NCBI GenBank assembly: GCA_963966185.1
Contig: CAWZYM010000020.1
Location: forward strand, 1,922,001-1,986,000
DNA from: Rhabditoides inermis
Lineage: Eukaryota > Nematoda > Chromadorea > Rhabditida > Rhabditidae
Length of the DNA: 64,000 bases
Direction: 5' to 3'
Part shown: piece by piece, positions 24,104-39,700 of the stretch
Layout of the letters: each line of letters opens with the position of its first letter
Numbering within the stretch: the first letter of the stretch is position 1
Program-made: the position numbers and the translations under genes
The notes under the pieces: generated by a model
What the model saw: the letters and a program-made list of their open reading frames with translations, nothing else
Told to the model about the DNA's origin: nothing
The model's database searches: none

Positions 24104-24962
24104 GTCCCTTTCTAGGGTTCAACGACCCTGCCGGTACGACGAAGACTGTTCGTTTTGTGATGCCGTATGCATCGTATTCGATCTACTATGCGAATGGAGC
24201 GACCATCGACCCTGACTATTACTGGTTCGGAGACCTGGCAGGAGCAGAGGGCACCGCCAAGGAGGGACACCTCTACTCCCTCGTAAGCCCCCCTCTCTCT
24301 CCCCTCCCTCTCCCCCCCTCTCTCTCTACCCTGCTCTCTTTCAGCTGGACGCTGCTTTCCGTGTCCGTTCCAACCTCACTGACGGAATCCCGCGGGGTGT
24401 GATCGAGCCTCTTTCGATGAGCCATGCTTCGACGTTCAGCCTGTCTGGAGTGTACTTCCTCAACTGCTTCCCTGTCGCTTCCTATGCCGATGCCCAGGCC
24501 AAGCTCAGTGAGTGCTCCTTCCACGCTTCGAAAGTCCTCGCCTTCTTCAGCCTCGGTCGACACCTACTGTGTGGAGGATGAGCTGAACGGAAAGATCTAC
24601 TCGCCTGTCCAGTTCCCTACCATTCCTCCCACTTCCCCCCTTCCCGCTCAGGACCTGTTTTACTATTCTCCTGATATCAAGCTGTCTGCTACCAAGTAAG
24701 AGGGAGGGAGAGAGGGAGAGAGGGAGAGAGGGAGAGGGAAGGAGTGAGAGGGAGAGAGGGAGAGGGAAGGAGTGAGAGGGAGAGAGGGAGAGAGGGAGAG
24801 AGGGAGAGAGAGGGAGATGAGAGGGAGAGGGAGAGAGAGGGAGATGAGAGAAAGATGGGGAGAAGAGGCGAGAGAGAGAGAGAGATGACCGTTCTCTTCA
24901 GATGGGAGGACGTGAGGGCCTACCTGCAGACCAACACAGGAATGCCCGTTCTCCTCATCTAA
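23953..24962 (+). CDS. Secreted 199-aa protein of unknown function, copy B
   Basis: Exons 23953-24016, 24116-24282, 24345-24507, 24551-24695 and 24902-24962 total 600 nt and encode 199 aa plus stop. The last intron is supported because all four copies change the splice-junction base between A and G without altering the Lys codon. The protein has a signal peptide, two cysteines and one N-glycosylation sequon, as in copy A. It differs at QTNTG near the C-terminus. Introns 1 and 2 carry CT tracts and intron 4 a GA tract on the sense strand. Upstream promoter sequence matches copy C and not its immediate partner A, apart from the TATA-to-ATG core. Confidence 0.82.
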
Positions 24963-26007
24963 ACACAAGTCACTTCAAAAGGAAATCCCATAATCGATAA
25001 AGAAAATCATCACATCCATAATATTAATAACAAAGAGAGAAATGTGTGATGGTGCGGACTAACATATTACGAAATGAAGTGCGGAGGGGAGGGAAGGAGT
25101 CATCTCGAAGAACTGTCATACAGGCCTCACACGTCCCGGGTGGTGAATGGAGACCCCTCTTCGGTGGTTGTGCAACCTGTGTGGCAGCGCACCACCTCGC
25201 AGGCATATAGGATAGCGGACCCATCCATAGGCTATAGCCAGTCATTGGGATAGCGTGTGCTACATTGAGAATATGCTCTTTGTTCTGTACGCCTGAGCCG
25301 ATCTCGCTGGTCTCGAGATTAGGAGACCAATACAGAAAAGAGTGCTCTACCACTACTTTTCTCACCCCTAGACAGAAAAGTCAACATGACAGTATTCAAA
25401 AGGAACTCGTTCTCCGAGACAAACCATCTCCTCACACAACGGCAAGGGCCCTCTGCGGACCCGCTCGCGGATAGCTCCCGCTCTTAACCGCCATCTAGAG
25501 TACTGGTCTCGAGGCAGGCTCGACAGATGTACGCGCTCGACATACGAGCTTATCGGGAAATGATATACACGAGAAGGCGACAAACCGTGCAATTGACGCT
25601 AATGATAGGATAATGGAAGCTCTGGAGACACCGATCGGAACGGTGACGAACAGACTGGAGATCGAGAAGTCCACAACCGCAGGGACAGCTGTCGAGTTGA
25701 GCCTACGTTCATAGAAACGCGCCGGACATGTGGGCCTAGGAAAAACGATCTCGCAGATGGAATACGGCCAGACCACCATGCGGCTGAAGACTGGAGGAGT
25801 CTGATGTTTCTGGGATGTCGCCGCCTTTTTTCATCAACCACCTCAATGGCGAGAGAAAAATCGCTACGACTAGAGGAGTAGACAACGACAAGCAGCTCGA
25901 CAAATGAAGCACGATCGTTCTTCTTTCCCTCATGTGCAAACAAGATCATATTCAAAAAGAAGTGTGTTTATTGCAAAATATATACTCTATGTTGACGTTG
26001 CTTGTGC
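24963..26007. other. Spacer at the centre of the inverted duplication
   Basis: Lies between the 3' ends of copies B and C. An AATAAA-type signal for copy C is at about 25966 (minus). The segment 25270-25380, read on the minus strand, resembles a decayed tRNA-like SINE (AGTGGTAGAGCACT followed by a CGAGACC-type region). No coding gene is supported. Confidence 0.45.
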
Positions 26008-26852
26008 TTAGATGAGGAGAACGGGCATTCCTGTGCTGGTCTGCAGGTAGGCCCTCACGTCCTCCCACCTGAAGAGAACGGTCATCTCTCCGGCTTTCCC
26101 GCTCTCTTTCCTTCTTTTTCTCTCTTTCTCTCTCTCTCTCCCTCTCCCTCTCTCTCGCTCTCACTCCTTCCCTCTCTCTCCCTCTCTCCCTCTATCCCTC
26201 TATCCCTATCTCCCTCTCACTCCTTCCCTCTCCCTCTCTCCCTCTCTTCCTCTCTCTTACTTGGTAGCAGACAGCTTGATATCAGGAGAATAGTAGAACA
26301 GGTCCTGAGCGGGAAGGGGGGAAGTGGGAGGAATGGTAGGGAACTGGACAGGCGAGTAGATCTTTCCGTTCAGCTCATCCTCCACACAGTAGGTGTCGAC
26401 CGAGGCTGAAGAAGGCGAGGACTTTCGAAGCGTGGAAGGAGCACTCACTGAGCTTGGCCTGGGCATCGGCATAGGAAGCGACAGGGAAGCAGTTGAGGAA
26501 GTACACTCCAGACAGGCTGAACGTCGAAGCATGGCTCATCGAAAGAGGCTCGATCACACCCCGCGGGATTCCGTCAGTGAGGTTGGAACGGACACGGAAA
26601 GCAGCGTCCAGCTGAAAGAGAGCAGGGTAGAGAGAGAGGGGGGGAGAGGGAGGGGAGAGAGAGGGGGGCTTACGAGGGAGTAGAGGTGTCCCTCCTTGGC
26701 GGTGCCCTCTGCTCCTGCCAGGTCTCCGAACCAGTAATAGTCAGGGTCGATGGTCGCTCCATTCGCATAGTAGATCGAATACGATGCATACGGCATCACA
26801 AAACGAACAGTCTTCGTCGTACCGGCAGGGTCGTTGAACCCTAGAAAGGGAC

Positions 26853-26900
<48 letters not shown>

Positions 26901-27018
26901 AAGAGAAAGGGGGAGGGAGAGAGAGCGTGATAGAGAGAGGGGGGAGTGACTTACAGTAGTCGCTCTGGGAGGCTACGACTGCTACGATAGCAGCTGCGAT
27001 GAGAGTGGAGCGAACCAT
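26008..27018 (-). CDS. Secreted 199-aa protein of unknown function, copy C
   Basis: Exons 27018-26955, 26840-26674, 26611-26449, 26405-26261 and 26068-26008 have the same five lengths as the other copies and encode 199 aa. Coding sequence and introns are nearly identical to copy B, including the CT-rich introns 1 and 2, so the duplication is recent or maintained by gene conversion. The distal promoter also matches copy B, in inverted orientation. It is head to head with copy D, with 704 bp between the two ATGs. Confidence 0.82.
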
Positions 27019-27074
27019 CTCTGACTGACTGACTGACTGACTGAGTGAAGTGACCATCCACCCACTGACACACA

Positions 27075-27082
27075 TATTTATA
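27075..27082 (-). promoter_or_regulatory. TATA box of copy C
   Basis: TATAAATA 57 bp upstream of the ATG on the minus strand, with the same downstream CAGT repeat as the other copies. Confidence 0.75.
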
Positions 27083-27658
27083 CCATGTCCAAGTTCTATT
27101 CTGCACGGCATTCACAACACACTTTTTTCTGTTATCCAGACCCGACCGAACTACTGATATCAGCAGACCGCCCACTCTTTTTACCGCCTCTGCAAGTTTA
27201 TGCAGATCTGATATGGCTGTCTATTTTCGAAGTGAATAAGAGAATTGCAAATGCAAGATCATTGTGATTCGATAAAACCGTTCTCATAGTGCTCACAAAG
27301 TATAGATTTACATAATTCATGTATTCATGCTCAATAGTTTGATATTCTATAACCAATAATGGAATTTTCGTCAAACTCCTGATCGTCGCATACTGTATCA
27401 GTTTTTGTGAATTTCAGAGTTTGAGCTTATCTCTCTGAAACCAGGAACAGTTTCTCTCTCCCACCCAACATGTAGGGTCCGACAAAACCCCTCGCAAAAC
27501 CACTAAAGAATGATAACCGGTGATTATTTCAAACTGTGTTTTGGTAAACGCCTGAACCAGTGCCAAAAAGTTTATCAGGATCGGATTATATGACCGCAAA
27601 ACACTATAGGGAGACCACCCAGGAAGAATGTGTTGTGATCGCAGTGACAATCAGTTGG

Positions 27659-27666
27659 TATAAATA
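27659..27666 (+). promoter_or_regulatory. TATA box of copy D
   Basis: TATAAATA 57 bp upstream of the ATG. Sequence upstream of it matches copy A's promoter region, inverted. Confidence 0.75.
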
Positions 27667-27722
27667 TGTGTGTCAGTGGGTGGATGGTCACTTCACTCAG
27701 TCAGTCAGTCAGTCAGTCAGAG

Positions 27723-27796
27723 ATGGTTCGCTCCACTCTCATCGCAGCTGCTATCGTAGCAGTCGTAGCCTCCCAGAGCGACTACTGTAAGTCCCT

Positions 27797-27834
<38 letters not shown>

Positions 27835-28636
27835 ACCCCTTTCTAGGGTTCAACGACCCTGCCGGTACGACGAAGACTGTTCGTTTTGTGATGCCGTATG
27901 CATCGTATTCGATCTACTATGCGAATGGAGCGACCATCGACCCTGACTATTACTGGTTCGGAGACCTGGCAGGAGCAGAGGGCACCGCCAAGGAGGGACA
28001 CCTCTACTCCCTCGTAAGCCCCCCTCTCTCTCTCTCTCCCCTCCCTCTCCCCCCCCTCTCCCCCCTCTCTCTCTCTACCCTGCTCTCTTTCAGCTGGACG
28101 CTGCTTTCCGTGTCCGTTCCAACCTCACTGACGGAATCCCGCGGGGTGTGATCGAGCCTCTTTCGATGAGCCATGCTTCGACGTTCAGCCTGTCTGGAGT
28201 GTACTTCCTCAACTGTTTCCCTGTCGCTTCCTATTCCGATGCCCAGGCCAAGCTTAGTGAGTGCTCCTTCCACGCTTCGAAAGTCCTCGCCTTCTTCAGC
28301 CTCGGTCGACACCTACTGTGTGGAGGATGAGCTGAACGGAAAGATCTACTCGCCTGTCCAGTTCCCTACCATTCCTCCCACTTCCCCCCTTCCCGCTCAG
28401 GACCTGTTCTACTATTCTCCTGATATCAAGCTGTCTGCTACCAAGTAAGAGCGAGGGAAGGAGGGAGGGAGGGAGAGAGGGAGAGAGGGAGAGGGAAGGA
28501 GTGAGAGCGAGAGAGAGGGAGAGGGAGAGGGAAGTGGAACGGAGAGGGAGATAGAGAAGTTATTGTTCTCTTCAGGTGGGAGGACGTGAGGGCCTACCTG
28601 CAGACCAGCACAGGAATGCCTGTTCTCCTCATCTAA
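27723..28636 (+). CDS. Secreted 199-aa protein of unknown function, copy D
   Basis: Exons 27723-27786, 27847-28013, 28094-28256, 28300-28444 and 28576-28636 give the same five-exon, 199-aa product. It has a Ser in SYSDAQ where the other copies have Ala. Introns are shorter versions of the same CT and GA tracts. The distal promoter (from about 27360) is shared with copy A. All four copies keep intact frames and splice sites, so none looks like a pseudogene. Confidence 0.82.
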
Positions 28637-28996
28637 ACACAAGCAACGTCAACATGTAGTCCCATAACCGATAAAAAAACTCATCATACTGTTTTCAGTG
28701 TGGTCTATCAATCGCGAGTTCATATTGAGTGTGTCTTGTCATCCGGAAAACAGTTGACACGTTTCTTAAAAGATACTCGCTTGCCCGCGTCATAGAGTGA
28801 TCCCTGAGTGATTTGATGTGTCTGGTCGATGACTGCGTGGTTGAAGAAAGGTGTGTGTTTACATGTGTCTGTCATTTGTCTCCTCGCGCATTCGACTGGA
28901 CGGTTCACTCTATGACCACATTGGCAACCATCTTGCTACTGTTTCTACTGCTTTGAATTGGTTTGATGTTCAACCCACAGTGTTGTTCTCTTTTTT

Positions 28997-29039
<43 letters not shown>

Positions 29040-30530
29040 TTTCCTCTCTCTCTCTCTTTGCCTATTCTCTCCTCTATATCCTTTTTGTATTCCTCTATCT
29101 TGTCGTCTCTCTCTCTCTCTCTCAGTCTCCCTCTTTCCCTCTCTCTTTCTCTCTCGCTCTCCCATGTTCTATTCCTCAGCGCACCAGTCTGTCACATGCC
29201 CCGACCTCACACTTTCACATCAGGTGAAATTTTATATTCGGGAAAATAATTTGACGGCGCGGGATATCCCAGTGGTTAGCACTATCATAACCGAATATGT
29301 GTGTGTTTTTTTTATTTATATTGAGGTTTCTTTACCGGCAATGTCAATCTGAAATCGAATACCACCTCGACACACACGCTCAAAAACGTTTCAGAAAGTG
29401 TTGTTTACTTCAAGGTACTATCACACTCGAATAACTATTATGCTTTAGATGACTCCGAGTGCGGGTTACGAGTGCATTGTGATACCTGATGCCGGATAAA
29501 ACGAAGGATTTTCTCTATCAGTCGCATTGTATGCTGCTCCGTTTGTTCTATGTACGTTTATTTCCTATTTTCAGGCTAAAAATCCGTACTTCTGCGATTT
29601 GTGAATCATAGTCGTTTCGGTGGAGGAGCATACGTAAAACTCTTGCAATTATCGATTTCACATTGCAAATATTGCATTCAGGTGAACAAAACGGCTACGG
29701 GCTATGATTGATCTTCGCCGCGTCGCCAACCGAAACGAGATAGAAGACACTGGTATCCTCCTCGACCGCTGTTAGACCATACAACCACGTTCCCATAGAC
29801 ACCAGCCCATACAATGAACAACCTCATATCATTTAGTCTCTACCTACAGTATTCTCCAATATAGGGAGAGGGGAGAGGGGAAAGGAAAACGTAAACACGT
29901 CGATATTCTTCAATAAAAATCAAACACCACTTTCATATATAAATATTATTCAATATATGCAATCAGTTCAAAACGATCAATGCATCACGCAAATAAAACA
30001 CATAATTGTAAATGAATAAAACTCAATCGGTAAATAGAGCGCGTGTGAGAAACAAGACAGAGAGGGGTGAGAGGGGCGGGACTTAATTAACATAAACACG
30101 CGCGCAGTGGGTGGGGGAGCGTGATGTGGGGGAAGGGGCATACGCGCGCATTTCAATTCGATAACCGGCTCACATATTAGATAGTTAGTTGAGAGAAAGA
30201 AGGATGAGAGAGGGAACAAGGAGAGAGACAGGAGATGAGAGCAGATGTGGGGCCACCACACACACATCCCACCCTCCAATTGTACATAGTTGCATATACA
30301 TAATATCTGCTCGTGCATGTGTGTGTATGTGTGTGGTGTGTGATAGAAAGCATAGTCTCACACCGCCTCCCATCGACAGCCAACGCGCCCTCTATTGACG
30401 AGCAGGGACGCCGACTGACTGACTGACGGGGGCGGGGCCAAGGCAAGTGGGCGGGGCCAAGTGGGCGGGGCTAGCGGTGGGGCGGACTGGAGCGGGGCGG
30501 GCGGGCGGGGGCGGGACGGGACGGGAAAGG
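28637..30530. other. Intergenic region between copy D and Gs alpha
   Basis: CT-rich tracts at 28990-29165, otherwise AT-rich or simple sequence. A short stretch at 29265-29352 resembles a decayed tRNA-like A box (CCCAGTGGTTAGCAC). G-rich sequence at 30430-30530 lies just beyond the Gs alpha stop. No gene is supported. Confidence 0.45.
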
Positions 30531-35833
<5,303 letters not shown>

Positions 35834-36751
35834 CGAGGCTAGCAGGCAGTGGGAGCGCGTCGGCGTCCGATCAGCGCCGCTCACAGCAGTCAAAACCGGA
35901 GAGAGGCGAGCGAGAGACACACCACACACAGAGCACACCCGCAGTCCCCCGCTCCCCGGCAGACCCACACGCCGCGCCGCGCCCGCCCCGCACCGCCCCC
36001 AGAGCGCGCCGGGACCCCGCGCGCCAATTCGAACCAGCCCGCAGCAGACAGTCACCTGCTAGGCTGCGTCCGACACTGGCAAGCTGGTTTTTGAGTTTCC
36101 ATGTCGCGGATGTCATCGATTTGTTGTGTGATACACTTGTCTTACTGATAGCTTGATCTGTTCGCTGGAATGCTATTGGCCAGACGCTGCTACATCGCTG
36201 TAACTGACTGCGTTTCTTTTTTCAGTTTTTTGTTTAGTTAAAAGTGTGTTTTTAACATTTATTTTCATTATGATAAATCATAACTTTTACACACTATTGT
36301 ATATGGCTCAAATCACCAATGTATTATTATATTCATGTTCTAGTTATCAATTTATACACGTTTTCCATTTTTGTTATCATGTCAGCTGAGCAGAGGCCCT
36401 CAGCTGACTCATCAGTCGATTTCACGATCTGGTCTCGGTTCTGATAGTATCTTCAATCCAAACACTCAGTTTATGTATGCTTTGCCGGCAGATATTCTTT
36501 TTGTGTTTAATTGAAGTCGTCAAGTTTCGGTGCGTTGTGCACCTAGTGTGTTTCCCGTTTTTTTCTACTTGCGTACTTGCGAATTGTTACTATGCTTACA
36601 TTTCTCGTGTATTGCGAAATATATGGTTTATGCATTTCCAACAGTATTTTTGATTAGATCTTTTACAGGCATCGCATTCTTTGATCTGCGCCTAGCCGCG
36701 CTGATTTGAGAGGACCCCTCAGTCTACCTACCCTATTTCCCAATAACAGCG
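35834..36751. promoter_or_regulatory. Shared divergent promoter region of Gs alpha and VPS4
   Basis: 918 bp between the two opposed start codons. The Gs-proximal part (about 35850-36060) is GC- and CpG-rich and probably contains the 5' UTR. The VPS4-proximal part is AT-rich. No TATA box is evident. That the promoter is bidirectional is inferred from the arrangement. Confidence 0.45.
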
Positions 36752-39700
36752 ATGACATCTCTCCAGGTGCGCTTTATCATTGTGTTTATACATTGTGCTA
36801 TGATTTTTTCGAAATATGTGCTATGATTTTTTCGAAATAGAACTTCTTTTGATTTTCTTGTAATTGATGACTTTACCGTAACCTATACCGTAATTTACAT
36901 GTTTTCACAATGTGCTACCTGATTCGAGATAAATATTCTGATATCAAATTATACGTTACTGAAGTTGTTAGATTTCAGCGTGTAATAGGCATACGTTTCA
37001 GAAAGCGATTGACCTGGTGACGCAGGCGACGGAAGAGGACAAGGCGGGCAAGTACGACGAGGCGCTCCAGCTCTACGATCAGGCCATACAATACTTCATC
37101 CACACCATCAAGTGTACGTTTCTCTTTCATTTTCTATAATTTCTAGCAAGATATCGTCTTACGCTGTTCCATAGTAGTAGTTGTACATGAGTTGAAAGGG
37201 AATTCAGCTTGATTTCATGATAGCAAGATTTCAATGGTTACTCTTTTTCAGACGAGGCGCAAGGAGACAAGCAAAAGGAAACGATCCGCACCAAATGCAC
37301 CACCTACCTCAACCGCGCCGAGCAAATCAAGAAGTTCCTCAAGGTGAACGACGTTGTTTTTCTCGTCGTTTGTTTTCAATATTGCATGTTCTCTAATTTA
37401 CTATTTATTCTTATGCTTATGTTGTCTAGTCTTTGATTTCGATATTTGAGTTTTGTTGATTATTTGTTTCAGGGAGAATTGAATCACAAATCGAAAGGCA
37501 GAGTATGTTCTTTTTTAAAAACTGAATACATGTCTATAATCCGAGATCAAGAAGACTTGTCAATGTTCCCAAACGATGCGTTATGCGTTATGCCAAACAT
37601 CGAATTGTGTCTCAAAAGCTCACAACTAAATAACTAATTTTTAGGACGTTCTCAAATCTCAATATCGAAAAAGAACACCCATCATGTTACAGGAGGGTGC
37701 GAAGAAGCCGGTGAAGGACGGCGGGAACAGCAAGAACAGCGACAGCGACGACGACGACAGCGAGAAGAAGAAGATGCAGGTCGGTGAAGAAACAAATGCA
37801 CATACACATATATTTTATTCTTATCCATTTTGTCCATTTCGTATCCATTTCTTTCAATCAATCATTTATCCAGAATCGCTATTTCCTTACCTGACTCTTC
37901 AACAAGTGCACGGTTGTATATCGGTTTTAGCCCTTGCGGTATACCGAGTGCATTATTGCTTCAATTTAAGAAATTCTATAGCAGTAATAGTTAATTTATA
38001 GTTTTGATTGTAGGTGTTTTTTTCTAAAACAACGAATATTCGATAACATATAGAAAACGAGTCAAATATATTACTCGATTGTTACGTTTTTGACTGTGTT
38101 CATCATCATTGTCATTGTGGACAAGGATGGTGTGGGGAAATTTGATTAACATAAGAAACTTACCTGCAATTTGTATTGATAAATCGTTTATTTAATGGTA
38201 TGGGTATAATTTGCAATGTAGATTGTCTATTGCTCTATCACTACGTGGAATAATATAGTGGGCCCGCAAATGAGTTCCACTCTTTTCATGAGAGGCATAA
38301 GTGTGGTTAGACAACGATCTGAACCCATTGGACGGTGTTTCAAATTTGACAAAACATTGCGGAGGGGTTCGAACCCACGAGCAGATGATTGGTAAGCGAG
38401 AGCGTTACCACTACGACACTTGGCTATGTCAGACGTTCCACAAAATAGAGATATGAATGCCAAAGAAAATCTGCAGTCCGCATCATCCATGTACTACGGT
38501 GCCAACTAGAGCACGGTTATTTTTTTATCGGAAAATGCTGAGCTAGTTGCTCGCTTAGTATAACGTAAACGGAATAACGTAGTTAATTTATATTAAATTA
38601 TAAGTGAGTATAGTTTTTAACACACTTCAAAAAATCAATTTATAAGAGAATGTGTAGAAAATAGTGGGCCCGATGAGTTCCACTCTTTTGCACGAGAGAC
38701 ATTAGGATTAGGATAGTTAGACAAAGAGAGAACCCATTGAATGATGTTTTCATTCGAACAAAACTTTGAGTGTGTACCAAAAGTCGATCCCACGAATATC
38801 TGCTTGCTAGACGAAAGCGTTACCACTACACCACTTGGTTATGTGAGAGACACAGCGAAGTAGTGATATGAACAAAAAGAAAAAGACTGCGATGAATTTC
38901 GTTCAGTATACGGTACGTTCAAATTTTTATTTGGGTGTGTTGCAGGACAAGCTGCAGGGCGCGATCGTGATGGAGAAGCCGAACGTGAAGTGGTCGGACA
39001 TTGCCGGTCTGGAGACGGCCAAGGAGGCACTCAAGGAAGCCGTCATTCTACCCATCAAGTTCCCACAGCTATTCACCGGTACGTTTCATCTCTGTTCCAA
39101 TTTCCCTATCATATACTACCCTGGTAGAGAGTGAGCAAGAGAATGATATTGTAACAGTATCTACAGACAGTTTGAACTAGTGCAATAACTAACGTCAGTC
39201 TCTCGTCCTCCCCTGTTGTTAGTTTGCGGTTTGGGGTAGATAGTTTCAGTGTGGCGTTGTCGACTCATGACTAGCTGAGCAGTCTCTGCCATTGCCGTTG
39301 CCCATTGGGGAAGTTTGTTGACACGTGTGGTGGCGGTGATTGTTGTTGGAGGAAAAGGGAAAAGGAGAGACACCGTCTCCGCCACCAGACACTAGAAATC
39401 CGGCAATACTAGCAAATGAGGAAAATGTGTTTATTTCACAAGTGTGTCTATACATTGAACTCGCTGGTGGTGTTGGCACATGGTGTACGCTGTTCGATAC
39501 GTTGGCTATGCGGGAAGATGCTACAAATGTATACGGCTTATATGTGTGATAGACGGGCCCGTAGAAGGAAGGGAGAGAAGACAGACTCTCGCCCAGAAAC
39601 AAAACAACGACAACTAAAAGAGAACACTGAACACACACGGAATGGACGCATATACGTCTTGCCAAAGAAGTGACAGGAAAGAAACTGGGAATAGTCACCA

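Larger units (their letters stand above)
21287..28636. repeat. Large inverted duplication carrying four secreted-protein genes
   Basis: Arm 1 (21287-24962) carries genes A(-) and B(+). Arm 2 (26008-28636) carries C(-) and D(+). Distal promoter sequence pairs A with D and B with C in opposite orientation, so the whole head-to-head pair was duplicated as an inverted repeat around a centre near 25.5 kb. Arm 1 is longer because of the insertion at 23207-23763 and longer CT tracts. Confidence 0.8.

Noticed and set aside
25024..25365. Protein gene in the palindrome centre
   Set aside because: No recognisable protein features, no splice structure, and it overlaps a tRNA-like relic.
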